Shown here in pieces: positions 8,937-17,193 of a stretch of 32,394 nt of DNA. Made by a program: the position numbers and the translations under genes. The stretch spans positions 1 to 32,394 of the forward strand of contig CABVRZ010000047.1 in assembly GCA_902500775.1 (NCBI GenBank), given 5' to 3'. This DNA is from an uncultured Nitrospira sp. GTDB lineage: Bacteria; Nitrospirota; Nitrospiria; Nitrospirales; Nitrospiraceae. Numbering within the stretch: the first letter of the stretch is position 1; the number at the start of each line of letters is the position of its first letter. Under the pieces are notes generated by a model. It did no database searches. It worked only from the letters and a program-made list of their open reading frames with translations, and was not told where the DNA came from.

Positions 8937-9154
8937 TGGCAGAAAGAACGGCAAAAAAAACAACTGGGTCTCAGGGACCGCGTGTGCGGGTGACGTTACG
9001 GCGTAGTCCAATTGGCACACCAGAGGGCCATCGCCTTGTCTTACGCGGACTAGGTTTACGACATATTCGTCAGACAGTGATTCGTCCGGACACGCCACAG
9101 GTTCAGGGGATGATTCGAAAAGTTGGCTATCTACTCGAGGTTGGACGCCCATGA
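8936..9154 (+). CDS. rpmD: 50S ribosomal protein L30
   Basis: L30 is a small 72-residue protein of the large subunit; the family is usually 58-65 residues. The core VRVTLRRSPIGTPEGHRLVLRGLGLRHIRQTVIRPDTPQVQGMIRKVGYLLEV is clear. A short basic leader of about 16 residues ([16 protein letters not shown]) precedes it and accounts for the extra length. The ATG overlaps the rpsE stop by one base, and the stop overlaps the rplO start as ATGA, so S5, L30 and L15 are probably translated in sequence. Confidence 0.94.
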   Translation: MAERTAKKTTGSQGPRVRVTLRRSPIGTPEGHRLVLRGLGLRHIRQTVIRPDTPQVQGMIRKVGYLLEVGRP

Positions 9155-9600
9155 ATCTTCATAATTTGGCTCCAGCACCAGGATCAAAAAAACGCCGGAA
9201 GCGGATTGGGCGTGGACCAGGATCTGGTCACGGAAAGACGGCGACCAAAGGGCATAAGGGCTTGTTGGCTCGATCTGGGGGTGGTAAGCGGCCAGGGTTT
9301 GAGGGTGGTCAAATGCCCTTGGTCAGGAGGCTACCCAAGTTTGGTTTTAGGAATCCGTCCAGAATTGAATATGCGGTCGTTAATCTGAAGAGTTTTGAGC
9401 AGTGGACAGGGGATGGGACAGTCACTCCTCAAGCGATGGTTGATGCAGGATTGATCAAACGTAAGCGGTTGCCCATTAAGATCCTTGGCGTCGGTGAGTT
9501 GAAGAAGGCACTGGTCGTTCAGGCGCACAAGTTCAGCAAATCAGCGGAAGCGAAGATTCAAGCGGCTGGCGGAAGGGTTGAGGTTATCGGCGGTGCTTGA
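9151..9600 (+). CDS. rplO: 50S ribosomal protein L15
   Basis: L15 is 149 residues and a late-assembly 50S protein. The glycine- and lysine-rich N-terminal part (MNLHNLAPAPGSKKRRKRIGRGPGSGHGKTATKGHKG) and the GFEGGQMPLVRRLPKFGF motif are diagnostic. The C-terminal half carries LPIKILGVGELKKALVVQAHKFSKSAEAKIQAAGG. It overlaps rpmD by 4 bases at the start and secY by 8 bases at the end. Confidence 0.96.
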   Translation: MNLHNLAPAPGSKKRRKRIGRGPGSGHGKTATKGHKGLLARSGGGKRPGFEGGQMPLVRRLPKFGFRNPSRIEYAVVNLKSFEQWTGDGTVTPQAMVDAGLIKRKRLPIKILGVGELKKALVVQAHKFSKSAEAKIQAAGGRVEVIGGA

Positions 9601-10912
9601 ACGTCTTCTGACTAGTTTTCAGAATATCTTTAAGATTCCCGAGCTCCGCACTCGTGTCTTGTTTACGCTTGGCATGTTGGTTGTGTATCGGATTGGATCC
9701 CACATTCCAACACCCGGGATCAATGGAGAGGCCCTTTCTGACTTCCTTCAAAAGCAAGGGGGAGCTCTACTTGGGTTTCTGGATATCTTCTCAGGTGGGT
9801 CGCTCTCCCGACTAACCATTTTTGCGCTCGGCATCATGCCGTATATTAGCGCCTCCATTATCCTTCAGCTATTGACGGTCGTCATCCCTCACTTAACAAA
9901 ACTCGCGAAGGAAGGTGAGCGCGGCCGGAAGAAGATTATTCAGTACACGCGATTTGGCACGATTGGCATTGCCTTGATTCAGGGATTTGGTATTGCTATT
10001 GGACTCGAACAGATGAACCAAGGAGCCTTTGTCCTGAATGCAGGTTGGGGATTCCGCCTGATGACCGTGATCACCCTCACGGCTGGTACGGGGTTCTTAA
10101 TGTGGTTGGGTGAGCAAATTACCGAACGGGGGATCGGCAACGGAATCTCCTTGATCATTTTTGCAGGGATTGTTGCACGGTTGCCTGCAGCAGTGGCTCA
10201 GACTTACAATCTCTACGAGATTGGTCAGCTCAATGCATTTTTGCTTGTTGGTCTGGCGCTCTTGATGGTTGCCGTGGTTGCTGCCATCGTCTTTTTAGAG
10301 AGTGGTCGTAGAAAAATCCCAGTCCAATATGCAAAGCGCGTAATCGGGAGGCGGGTGTACGGTGGGCAGAGCACTCATATACCGTTGAAAATCAATACAG
10401 CTGGTGTGATCCCTCCAATATTTGCCTCTTCGATCATTGCATTCCCTGCAACAATCGCAGGATTTTTTGAGACTCCTTGGGTAAAGGCCATCGGAGCTCA
10501 GTTGGCACCAGGATCGCTCTTGTACACGTTAATGTATGTTGGCTTGATCGTGTTCTTCTGCTTCTTCTACACCGCGGTCGTTCTCAACCCTGTCGATATG
10601 GCCGACAATATGAAAAAGTATGGTGGATTTATCCCAGGCATTCGACCAGGCCAACGAACCTCAGACTACATCTATGGTGTGTTAACGAAAATTACCTTTG
10701 CTGGGGCGATCTATCTTGCCATTGTGTGCGTAATCCCTGAGCTCTTGATTTATAAGCTGAATGTGCCGTTTTACTTTGGTGGTACATCACTATTGATTGT
10801 CATTGGAGTTGGTTTAGATACGGCCCAACAAATTGAGTCCCATATGCTCATGCGTAATTACGAGGGCTTCTTAGGAAAGGGCATGGCTCCATTAAGAGGG
10901 AGAAATACCTAG
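9593..10912 (+). CDS. secY: Protein translocase subunit SecY
   Basis: SecY is the ten-TM channel of the Sec translocon in the inner membrane. This 439-residue protein begins MLERLLTSFQNIFKIPELRTRVLFTLG, followed by a plug region GGALLGFLDIFSGGSLSRLTIFALGIMPYISASIILQLL and the cytoplasmic loops GERGRKKIIQYTRFGT and SGRRKIPVQYAKR that contact SecA and ribosomes. The C-terminal RNYEGFLGKG is typical. I chose GTG 9593 because it aligns with the family N-terminus and is preceded by TTGAGG (9578-9583); the upstream in-frame TTG at 9578 adds five residues. It overlaps rplO by 8 bases and lies 2 bases from adk. Confidence 0.96.
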   Translation: MLERLLTSFQNIFKIPELRTRVLFTLGMLVVYRIGSHIPTPGINGEALSDFLQKQGGALLGFLDIFSGGSLSRLTIFALGIMPYISASIILQLLTVVIPHLTKLAKEGERGRKKIIQYTRFGTIGIALIQGFGIAIGLEQMNQGAFVLNAGWGFRLMTVITLTAGTGFLMWLGEQITERGIGNGISLIIFAGIVARLPAAVAQTYNLYEIGQLNAFLLVGLALLMVAVVAAIVFLESGRRKIPVQYAKRVIGRRVYGGQSTHIPLKINTAGVIPPIFASSIIAFPATIAGFFETPWVKAIGAQLAPGSLLYTLMYVGLIVFFCFFYTAVVLNPVDMADNMKKYGGFIPGIRPGQRTSDYIYGVLTKITFAGAIYLAIVCVIPELLIYKLNVPFYFGGTSLLIVIGVGLDTAQQIESHMLMRNYEGFLGKGMAPLRGRNT

Positions 10913-10914
10913 CG

Positions 10915-11571
10915 ATGAGGGTCGTCTTTCTTGGGGCTCCCGGTGTCGGTAAGGGCACACAGGCGGACAAGGTCGTGGCCCAGTACCACATTGCCAAGAT
11001 CTCGACGGGTGACTTACTTCGGGCTGCCGTTCGCAATCAGACGCCACTGGGTTTGGAAGCAAAAGGATATATGGATCAGGGCCGCCTCGTTCCCGATTCA
11101 GTTGTTATCGGATTGGTGAAGGAAAAACTGACAGAATTAACTAAAGCTAAGGGGTTTATTCTTGACGGGTTTCCAAGAACAGTTCCCCAGGCAGAGGCTC
11201 TCGCTACGGTGTTAGATGGACAGGGGATCCAACTTGATCGCGTGATTAATTTTAGAGTGTCAAGAGAAGAAATCATTAAGCGTCTGAGTGGACGACGGAG
11301 TTGTCCGAAGTGTCAGGCGACCTATCATGTGGATTTTGCCCCTCCAAAGAGCGGCTCCTCTTGTGATCGCTGTGGTGAGGGGTTGGTGCAGCGAAGTGAC
11401 GATCAGCGAGAGGCAGTCGGGATGCGTCTCAAGGTGTATGAGGAGCAGACTTCTCCATTGATCAGTTTCTATGAACAGAGACAGTTACTGTCCCATCTCA
11501 ACGGAGCTGAACCGGTCGAGGTTGTTTATCGTGAACTCGTGCATACGTTGTCGGTCTACCAGACGGCATGA
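10915..11571 (+). CDS. adk: Adenylate kinase, long-lid zinc type
   Basis: Adenylate kinase interconverts ATP + AMP and 2 ADP in the cytoplasm. The 218-residue protein has the P-loop GAPGVGKGT (residues 7-15), the AMP-binding STGDLLRAAV segment (30-39) and DGFPRT (84-89). A long lid contains four cysteines at C130, C133, C150 and C153, indicating a structural zinc site. Length matches the long form. It lies in the common secY-adk-map-infA order, and its stop overlaps map as ATGA. Confidence 0.96.
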   Translation: MRVVFLGAPGVGKGTQADKVVAQYHIAKISTGDLLRAAVRNQTPLGLEAKGYMDQGRLVPDSVVIGLVKEKLTELTKAKGFILDGFPRTVPQAEALATVLDGQGIQLDRVINFRVSREEIIKRLSGRRSCPKCQATYHVDFAPPKSGSSCDRCGEGLVQRSDDQREAVGMRLKVYEEQTSPLISFYEQRQLLSHLNGAEPVEVVYRELVHTLSVYQTA

Positions 11572-12320
11572 TCATTCTGAAAACGCCAGCCGAAATCGAT
11601 GTCATGGTGGCGGCTTCACGAGTGGTGGCTGAAGCGTTGGATGTCGTAAGAGAGGCTGTTCGTCCTGGTATCAGTACGGATGAACTTGATTCAATCGCTG
11701 AAAAAGAAATTCGGGCGCGTGGTGCCATTCCGGCGTTTAAGGGGTATCGAAACTATCCTAAGACCCTGTGCGTCTCTGTGAATGAACAGGTCGTTCACGG
11801 TATCCCCTCGAGACGAAAGCTGAAGGATGGGGATATTATCGGCCTAGACCTTGGGGCCATTGTCGGGGGATTCTACGGAGACTCCGCTGTGACCGTGGCG
11901 GTTGGTAAGATTTCTCAGGAAACGGAACAGCTGGTGCAGGTCACGAGAGAGGCGCTCTACCTTGGAATTCAGCAGGCAGTTGTCGGTAATCGTGTGACGG
12001 ATATTTCGCACGCCGTGCAGTCCCACGTAGAGGCAGCTGGGTTTTCAGTGGTCACGGAGTTTGTAGGGCATGGTATTGGACGGCAGTTACATGAAGAACC
12101 CCAAGTTCCGAATTACGGAAAGCCTGGACAGGGGCCACGTTTGCAACCTGGGATGGTTTTGGCAATTGAACCAATGGTGAACATGGGACGGAGTGCCGTT
12201 CGTGTTCTTGATGATCGATGGACGGCGGTCACAGTAGATGGGAGCCTGTCAGCCCATTTTGAACATACGATTGCCATCCAGTCAGCCGGCGCTCCTCGTA
12301 TTTTGAGTCAGCTGGTATAA
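11568..12320 (+). CDS. map: Methionine aminopeptidase, type I
   Basis: MetAP removes the initiator methionine from nascent proteins. The 250-residue length fits type Ia. All five metal ligands can be placed: D94 (GLDLGA), D105 (GDSAVT), H168 (GHGIGRQLHEEP), E201 (AIEPMV) and E232 (HFEHT), and the substrate-binding H78 is in QVVHGIP. No N-terminal zinc-finger extension is present. The ATG overlaps the adk stop by 4 bases, so translation is probably coupled; infA follows after 39 bases. Confidence 0.96.
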   Translation: MIILKTPAEIDVMVAASRVVAEALDVVREAVRPGISTDELDSIAEKEIRARGAIPAFKGYRNYPKTLCVSVNEQVVHGIPSRRKLKDGDIIGLDLGAIVGGFYGDSAVTVAVGKISQETEQLVQVTREALYLGIQQAVVGNRVTDISHAVQSHVEAAGFSVVTEFVGHGIGRQLHEEPQVPNYGKPGQGPRLQPGMVLAIEPMVNMGRSAVRVLDDRWTAVTVDGSLSAHFEHTIAIQSAGAPRILSQLV

Positions 12321-12359
12321 GTCCTAGATTGCCGTTATTAAGAAAGTATCGTCGCAGAC

Positions 12360-12578
12360 ATGGCAAAAGAAGACATTATTGAGGTTCAAGGTTCGGTCGT
12401 AGAGACACTCCCCAATGCCATGTTTCGAGTCAAACTTGAGAACGGGCATGTCATATTGGCCCATATTTCTGGGAAAATGCGTATGCATTTCATCCGCATT
12501 TTGCCTGGCGATAAAGTTACGGTCGAGATGTCTCCGTACGATTTGACCAGAGGTCGAATCACCTATCGATTTAAGTAA
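12360..12578 (+). CDS. infA: Translation initiation factor IF-1
   Basis: IF-1 is a single OB-fold protein of 72 residues, the standard length, that occupies the ribosomal A site during initiation. The sequence [21 protein letters not shown], then the [49 protein letters not shown] block, is near-consensus. It sits between map and rpmJ. A plain RBS is hard to see: only weak purine runs (AAGAAAG) precede the ATG at 12360. Confidence 0.96.
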   Translation: MAKEDIIEVQGSVVETLPNAMFRVKLENGHVILAHISGKMRMHFIRILPGDKVTVEMSPYDLTRGRITYRFK

Positions 12579-12596
12579 CGGGAGTTGAGGATTGCC

Positions 12597-12710
12597 ATGA
12601 AGGTCAAGTCGTCAGTGAAGCCTATTTGCGCGAAATGCAAGGTTGTACGCCGTCGGGGTGTCGTGAGGATCCTCTGTAAGAATCCGCGACATAAGCAGCG
12701 ACAAGGCTAG
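12597..12710 (+). CDS. rpmJ: 50S ribosomal protein L36
   Basis: This 37-residue gene is L36, the smallest common bacterial ribosomal protein. It reads [20 protein letters not shown] and continues [17 protein letters not shown]. The zinc ligands of the C+ form are visible: C11, C14, C27 and H32. The ATG at 12597 is preceded by GGGAGTTGAGG (12580-12590). It lies in the canonical infA-rpmJ-rpsM order, 18 bases after infA, and is followed by a 101-base gap. Confidence 0.95.
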   Translation: MKVKSSVKPICAKCKVVRRRGVVRILCKNPRHKQRQG

Positions 12711-12752
12711 TCCTGGAGTGATGGCGTCGTGATACTGAGCTCTGAACATATC

Positions 12753-12801
12753 GAGTCAGGAGTGCGGTACAGCCAGTTGGCTCGCACCTGATACTCGTAC
12801 C
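12753..12801 (+). promoter_or_regulatory. Candidate structured leader upstream of rpsM
   Basis: In the 101-base gap before rpsM, GAGTCAGGAGTGCG (12753-12766) can pair with CGCACCTGATACTC (12783-12796) as 5 + 3 + 4 base pairs with small bulges. In addition GGTAC (12766-12770) is complementary to GTACC (12797-12801), directly before the GGAGGAAG ribosome-binding site. In E. coli the ribosomal protein S4 represses the alpha operon by binding a structured rpsM leader; a similar role here is only inferred from position. Loop lengths for a true pseudoknot would be unfavourable, so the two pairings may be alternatives. Confidence 0.35.
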
Positions 12802-12811
12802 TGGAGGAAGA

Positions 12812-13195
12812 ATGGCACGTATTGCTGGTGTCGATTTGCCGAGAAATAAACGAACGGACATTGGGCTGACGTATATCTACGGGATTGGGCGGACCGCAGC
12901 TCAGCAAATTCTTACTGAAGCCGGTGTTGATGGAGCCGTTCGTGTGAAAGATTTGAGCGAAGACAAGATTGTAAAATTGCGGGAAATCATTGAGCGTGAT
13001 TATCGAGTCGAGGGCGATCTTCGGAAAGAGGTGTCACTCAATATCAAGCGGCTGGTTGACACCGGGACTTACCGAGGGCTTCGGCATCGAAAAGGATTGC
13101 CCGTTCGAGGTCAACGGACCAAAACCAATGCGAGAACACGGAAAGGACGTCGGGCCGGTGTGAGTAGTAAGCCAAGACCAACCGCAGCCAAATGA
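12812..13195 (+). CDS. rpsM: 30S ribosomal protein S13
   Basis: S13 is 127 residues and contacts the P-site tRNA and the B1 bridges. It begins [34 protein letters not shown], contains the helix-two-turn-helix region, and closes with the [25 protein letters not shown] signature and a basic tail. RBS GGAGGAAG (12803-12810) precedes ATG 12812 closely. It is the first gene of the alpha operon, after an untranslated stretch with inverted repeats. Confidence 0.96.
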   Translation: MARIAGVDLPRNKRTDIGLTYIYGIGRTAAQQILTEAGVDGAVRVKDLSEDKIVKLREIIERDYRVEGDLRKEVSLNIKRLVDTGTYRGLRHRKGLPVRGQRTKTNARTRKGRRAGVSSKPRPTAAK

Positions 13196-13237
13196 GGGCC
13201 AGGCGCGTAGTCTACTCCACCATTGAGAGGAGAGCGT

Positions 13238-13621
13238 ATGAGTGTAAAAAAGGGTAAGAAGAAAGAGCGACGGATGGTTCAGAGCGGGGTGGCTCATGTT
13301 CAGGCGTCGTTCAATAATACGATTGTGACCATCACCGATATGAGCGGTAATACGGTGGTATGGGCCAGCGCAGGGAATCAGGGATTTAAAGGCTCACGCA
13401 AGAGTACGCCGTTTGCTGCTCAGCGTGCCGGAGAAGCGGCAGCGAGAAAAGCAATGGAAAGCGGAATGCGCCAGGTTGACGTGTATGTGAATGGACCTGG
13501 CTCTGGGAGAGAGTCGGCGATTCGGTCTCTGCAGGGGGCAGGGTTGCGGATCAACTTGATTCGCGATGTGACGCCGATTCCGCATAACGGGTGTCGTCCC
13601 CCTAAGCGGCGTCGAGTCTAA
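13238..13621 (+). CDS. rpsK: 30S ribosomal protein S11
   Basis: S11 is 127 residues and lies on the 30S platform beside the mRNA exit. The pattern [30 protein letters not shown], then [57 protein letters not shown] and the terminal [13 protein letters not shown] are unmistakable. ATG 13238 follows GAGAGGAGAG; an in-frame TTG at 13223 is in the RBS region and is rejected. Confidence 0.97.
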   Translation: MSVKKGKKKERRMVQSGVAHVQASFNNTIVTITDMSGNTVVWASAGNQGFKGSRKSTPFAAQRAGEAAARKAMESGMRQVDVYVNGPGSGRESAIRSLQGAGLRINLIRDVTPIPHNGCRPPKRRRV

Positions 13622-13710
13622 TTCATCCGAGCGAATGAGTCGTCAGGGGTTGAGGTCTCAGGTAATGCAGTAATCAACGGCTCGGGTAGCTTATTTCCGA
13701 GGAGGCATCA

Positions 13711-14337
13711 GTGGCAAAGTATCGTGGTCCTGTTTGTCGATTATGTCGGCGCGAAGGTGAAAAGCTCTTTCTGAAGGGCACCCGCTGCATGACGGAAAAA
13801 TGTGCGATCGAACGCCGGAGCTATCCCCCTGGGCAACATGGACAGGGGCGACAAAGAACGTCCGACTATAGTCTACAGCTTCGGGAGAAGCAAAAGCTTC
13901 GTCGGATTTATGGCCTTCAGGAACGTCAGTTCCGCGGTGTATTCGAACGCGCCGAACGGCAGACTGGGGTTACGGGAGATGCCTTGTTGCGTTTACTCGA
14001 ATGCCGACTGGACAACGTGGCCTATCGCTTGGGATTTGGGGCTTCGCGTAAGCAAGCTCGTCAGCTGGTCAGTCATGGTCATTTTACGTTGAATGGCAAA
14101 AAGATTACAGTGGCCGGAGCCCTGGTGAAGCCTGGAGATGTGATCGAGATTCGAGAGCGGAGTCGAGATCTGCTGGCGATTCAGGCCGCCTTGGAGTCAG
14201 TTGATAGTCGTGGAATTCCAGAATGGCTGGAGCTGGATCGTGGAGCGTTCAAGGGGATAGTTCGGGCGCTTCCAGTGAAAGATCAGATCCCGTTGCCGGT
14301 CAACGAACAGATGGTGGTGGAATTATACTCTCGATAG
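13711..14337 (+). CDS. rpsD: 30S ribosomal protein S4, zinc-type N-terminus
   Basis: S4 starts 30S assembly by binding the 5' domain of 16S rRNA. The 208-residue protein begins MAKYRGPVCRLCRREGEKLFLKG and has cysteines C9, C12, C26 and C31, which fit the zinc-binding (C+) form. The S4 RNA-binding domain is visible at about residues 98-160 (RLDNVAYRLGFGASRKQARQLVSHGHFTLNGKK). The start is GTG 13711 after GAGGAGGC (13699-13706). An 89-base upstream gap could hold a control element. Confidence 0.96.
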   Translation: MAKYRGPVCRLCRREGEKLFLKGTRCMTEKCAIERRSYPPGQHGQGRQRTSDYSLQLREKQKLRRIYGLQERQFRGVFERAERQTGVTGDALLRLLECRLDNVAYRLGFGASRKQARQLVSHGHFTLNGKKITVAGALVKPGDVIEIRERSRDLLAIQAALESVDSRGIPEWLELDRGAFKGIVRALPVKDQIPLPVNEQMVVELYSR

Positions 14338-14413
14338 GCCACGGGTTTGGGTGTTGGTTGGCCAGGTGTAAGCCGTCAATGTGTTTGTCACTCGATGGTA
14401 TGGAGGGTGGGTC

Positions 14414-15415
14414 ATGATCAAAGCGATGAAGGACTTTCAGATCCCAATGCGGGTGGAAGTCGACAAGGATACACAGTCCCCCACATTCGGTCGCTTCACA
14501 ACCGAAGCGTTTGAGCGGGGGTTCGGTACCACGATTGGTAATGCCCTCCGTCGCATTTTGTTGTCGTCGCTGACGGGTGCTGCGGTGACCACTGTGAAAA
14601 TCGAGGGGGTCGTGCATGAGTTTTCAACCATTTCCGGCGTGACGGAAGATGTCACGGCAATTATCCTGAATGTGAAGAGTCTCCGCTTGGCACTCCATAC
14701 GGACAAACCCAAGACCATACGGCTGAAAAAGAAGGGGCCAGGCGAAGCGAAGGGCTCAGATATTCTTCATGATGCTGAGGTGACCATTCTGACCCCTGAT
14801 TTACATATTGCGACTCTCGATAAGGACGCCACGTTGGATATTGAGATGACGGTCAAGCATGGGCGCGGATATGTCCCAGCGGAACGCAATAAGGAAGAAG
14901 GATTACCGATTGGCGTGATCGCCATCGATTCTGTATTTTCTCCCATCAAACGGGTCAATTTTCATGTGGAAAATGCACGTGTCGGTCGTATGACCGATTA
15001 TGACAAGCTGGCGATGGAGATCTGGACCGACGGCACGATCAGCCCAAGAGATGCCCTTTCCACTGCCGCGGGGATCTTACGCGAACACTTGGATATCTTC
15101 ATCAATCCAGAAGAGCGCAATGAGGGGAAGAGCGAAGGGGGTTATGAAGAATCTCATCGGGAAGTGAATAAGAATCTTTCACGCAGTGTGAATGAGTTAG
15201 AGTTATCTGTTCGGGCTGCTAATTGTCTGAAGAACGCAAATATTAAGACGATCGCCGATCTTGTTCAAAAGTCCGAGGGGGAGATGCTCAGGACGAAGAA
15301 CTTCGGTAAGAAGTCTCTGAATGAGATCAAAGAAATTCTCTCGGAAATGGGTCTTTCATTAGGGACGAAGGTTGAAGCATCGTCGCCACACAACGGAAGC
15401 CCAAAACCGGAATGA
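14414..15415 (+). CDS. rpoA: DNA-directed RNA polymerase subunit alpha
   Basis: The alpha subunit dimerises to start RNA polymerase assembly and its C-terminal domain binds UP elements and activators. This 333-residue protein shows the N-terminal domain ([34 protein letters not shown]) at about 20-60 and the helix-hairpin-helix C-terminal domain ([47 protein letters not shown]) at about 260-310. ATG 14414 has GGAGG (14402-14406) at proper spacing, so it is preferred over GTG 14381 and ATG 14426. Its position between rpsD and rplQ is standard. Confidence 0.96.
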   Translation: MIKAMKDFQIPMRVEVDKDTQSPTFGRFTTEAFERGFGTTIGNALRRILLSSLTGAAVTTVKIEGVVHEFSTISGVTEDVTAIILNVKSLRLALHTDKPKTIRLKKKGPGEAKGSDILHDAEVTILTPDLHIATLDKDATLDIEMTVKHGRGYVPAERNKEEGLPIGVIAIDSVFSPIKRVNFHVENARVGRMTDYDKLAMEIWTDGTISPRDALSTAAGILREHLDIFINPEERNEGKSEGGYEESHREVNKNLSRSVNELELSVRAANCLKNANIKTIADLVQKSEGEMLRTKNFGKKSLNEIKEILSEMGLSLGTKVEASSPHNGSPKPE

Positions 15416-15439
15416 TGATTCTTAGCCAAGGGGAACACC

Positions 15440-15871
15440 GTGCGACATAGAAAAAAAGGACGACAACTTGGGCGACAGACCAAACACCGGGGGGCTCTTT
15501 TTAGAAACTTAGTCACCTCGTTGTTGGATCAAGAGCGTATCGAAACGACGGAAGCGAAAGCCAAGGAAATCAGAGGCTTTACCGATCGTATGATCACGCT
15601 TGGGAAGGAAGGAACGCTTCCTGCTCGACGGAGAGCTTTGGGATTTCTTCGAAGTAAGGCCGTTGTTTCGAAGCTTTTTGACGATGTTGCCGCAAGGTTT
15701 AAGGATCGTCCTGGCGGGTACACTAGGATCATTAAAACTCGTCGTCGGATTGGCGATGCTGCAGAAATGGTAGCCATTGAATTAGTTGCTCGTCAAGATA
15801 CCACGGCACAAAAGAAAGCTGTCGTGAGCCAGGCACAGTCTTCACCAGCGGGGTCGAGCACGTCCACCTAG
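15440..15871 (+). CDS. rplQ: 50S ribosomal protein L17
   Basis: L17 is 143 residues and the last gene of the ribosomal cluster. The family core [58 protein letters not shown] is clear, followed by [30 protein letters not shown]. The final ~25 residues form a Gln/Ser/Thr-rich tail beyond the core, as seen in some bacteria. The start is GTG 15440 after AAGGGGA. A strong terminator begins 32 bases downstream. Confidence 0.95.
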   Translation: MRHRKKGRQLGRQTKHRGALFRNLVTSLLDQERIETTEAKAKEIRGFTDRMITLGKEGTLPARRRALGFLRSKAVVSKLFDDVAARFKDRPGGYTRIIKTRRRIGDAAEMVAIELVARQDTTAQKKAVVSQAQSSPAGSSTST

Positions 15872-15903
15872 TTCTTTATCAGGCGAATAGGGCTTCGATA
15901 TCC

Positions 15904-15945
15904 AAAGACTCCCATGCCTCTGTGCATGGGAGTCTTTTTTCTTTT
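15904..15945 (+). terminator. Intrinsic terminator after the ribosomal supercluster
   Basis: A perfect 14-bp stem pairs AAAGACTCCCATGC (15904-15917) with GCATGGGAGTCTTT (15924-15937) around a 6-base loop, and the RNA continues into a T-rich tract (TCTTTTTTCTTTT). This is a textbook Rho-independent terminator, placed 32 bases after rplQ. It marks the end of the ribosomal-protein transcription unit and separates it from the lpt genes. Confidence 0.93.
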
Positions 15946-15956
15946 CAATGGAGACG

Positions 15957-15985
15957 TTTACTTGATCTACCTCACCTGCTAAGAT
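15957..15985 (+). promoter_or_regulatory. Candidate sigma-70 promoter for lptC-lptA-lptB-rpoN
   Basis: TTTACT (15957-15962) and TAAGAT (15980-15985) are 17 bases apart, and the -10 box is preceded by TGC, giving an extended -10 element. Each hexamer matches four of six consensus bases. It lies between the terminator and lptC, where a new promoter is needed. The call rests on position and pattern only. Confidence 0.4.
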
Positions 15986-16040
15986 CGTGCCAGATATTGG
16001 TAGAAATTCATGATCCATATGTGTGGAGAATTATTCGGAT

Positions 16041-16613
16041 ATGTGGGAAATTTTCGCGCGCCGAACTCTTCTCTCCCTCAGTGTGCTCCTTACGATATTT
16101 CTTGGCTATCTCCTCTTCAGAAATGCAGCGTCTGCTCCTAGCAGCGGGCCTCTTTCGTCAGTTTCAATTGAAGAGGCAGATGCGAAGCTCGGGGAGTTTA
16201 CGTTTACCCAGTCGAAAGGAGAGACTGTTGAATGGCAGATCCGTGCCAAGCAGGCGCGCCTCTTTGAGCAAGAAAAGCGGGCCGTTCTGCGTGAGGTTGT
16301 CTTGACGTTTTATGGGGGGGCCGGAGATGAAGTGACAGTTCAAGGTGAAGAGGGCACCTTCAATACGGCAACCAAAGATTTTGTATTGGCCAATCAAAAA
16401 GCCCCTATCGTTGTGCAAACAAGGAGCGGGTACACGATTTACACGAACCGACTGGAATGGATTGAGGCCGTGCAAGAAATTCGGACAGCCGCTCCAGTTC
16501 GAATCGTGGGCCATGGCCTGGAGATTCGTGGGCAAGGCCTGATGGGGCGAATACCATCGGAAGAGTTTGAGATACTCCAAGATGTCCATGTGGATCTGGT
16601 GTCTGCTTCTTAG
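16041..16613 (+). CDS. lptC: LPS export protein LptC
   Basis: LptC is a bitopic inner-membrane protein that passes lipopolysaccharide from LptB2FG to LptA in the periplasm. This 190-residue protein has one N-terminal membrane segment (about residues 8-27, LSLSVLLTIFLGYLLF) followed by a beta-rich domain with the LptC-like pattern VEWQIRAKQARLFEQEKRAVLREVVLTFY and VTVQGEEGTFNTATKDFVL. I favour ATG 16041; GTG 16023 would add six residues, and neither has a strong RBS. The 3' end overlaps lptA by 32 bases. The identity is supported by lptA and lptB directly downstream. Confidence 0.87.
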   Translation: MWEIFARRTLLSLSVLLTIFLGYLLFRNAASAPSSGPLSSVSIEEADAKLGEFTFTQSKGETVEWQIRAKQARLFEQEKRAVLREVVLTFYGGAGDEVTVQGEEGTFNTATKDFVLANQKAPIVVQTRSGYTIYTNRLEWIEAVQEIRTAAPVRIVGHGLEIRGQGLMGRIPSEEFEILQDVHVDLVSAS

Positions 16614-17193
16614 TATTGCATTAATAGGATCTTCGGAAGCCGCTCTCGCAGCTGAATCTGGGGGGCTGAGGCGGAGTGTAGAGGCACCTGGTGTTCCGAC
16701 GACCATCACCTCCAATCGGATGACGGTACGGAATCAGGATAGCCAGGCTGTCTTTGATGGGATGGTGGTGCTCACTCGAGGCTCCTTGGTCGTGCACTCT
16801 GATAAGATGGTGGTGTCGTTCCAGCCCAAGCATTCTGATGGTGAATCAGCAGTGAGGAAGAGGGCCGAGCAGAGTGAACCCGCTCAATCCTCCTCTATAA
16901 CTCAGACAGGTCACCCAGGATCAACGATGTCGAGTCGCTCGGTGAACCGTGTCGAGGCGATTGGAGCGGCACATCCCGTCAAAATCAAATATGCTAATGG
17001 CAATGCGACTTGCCAAAAAGCCGTGTATTTTTCGGACGGCGAGAAAGTTGTGTTGACGGGTGATCCAGTGGCTTGGGAAAAGGGAACGCGCGTCAGCGGT
17101 AGGCAGATTACTATTTATCTAGCAGAAGAACGTAGTGTGGTGGAAGGAGGATCCCATATCCATATTGAAGGTGAAGGACAGAATGGACAATGA
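16582..17193 (+). CDS. lptA: Periplasmic LPS-bridge protein LptA, with internal insertion
   Basis: LptA forms the periplasmic bridge that carries lipopolysaccharide to LptDE. The 203-residue product has a signal peptide (residues 1-23, cleavage likely at ALA-AES) and an OstA-type repeat domain: ITSNRMTVRNQDSQAVFDGMVVLTRGSLVVHSDKMVV, then YANGNATCQKAVYFSDGEKVVLTGDPVAWEKGTRVSGRQITIYL. Between them, residues about 82-121 form a Ser/Gln/Glu-rich insertion absent from E. coli LptA. ATG 16582 lies inside lptC; ATG 16588 is an alternative. The stop overlaps lptB as ATGA. Confidence 0.9.
   Translation: MSMWIWCLLLSIALIGSSEAALAAESGGLRRSVEAPGVPTTITSNRMTVRNQDSQAVFDGMVVLTRGSLVVHSDKMVVSFQPKHSDGESAVRKRAEQSEPAQSSSITQTGHPGSTMSSRSVNRVEAIGAAHPVKIKYANGNATCQKAVYFSDGEKVVLTGDPVAWEKGTRVSGRQITIYLAEERSVVEGGSHIHIEGEGQNGQ

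Noticed and set aside
12766..12801. True H-type pseudoknot before rpsM
   Set aside because: With no linker bases between the stems the geometry is strained; kept only as possible alternative pairing.
16164..16715. 183-codon open frame on the - strand opposite lptC/lptA
   Set aside because: Composition is unlike a real protein and it runs across two supported genes.
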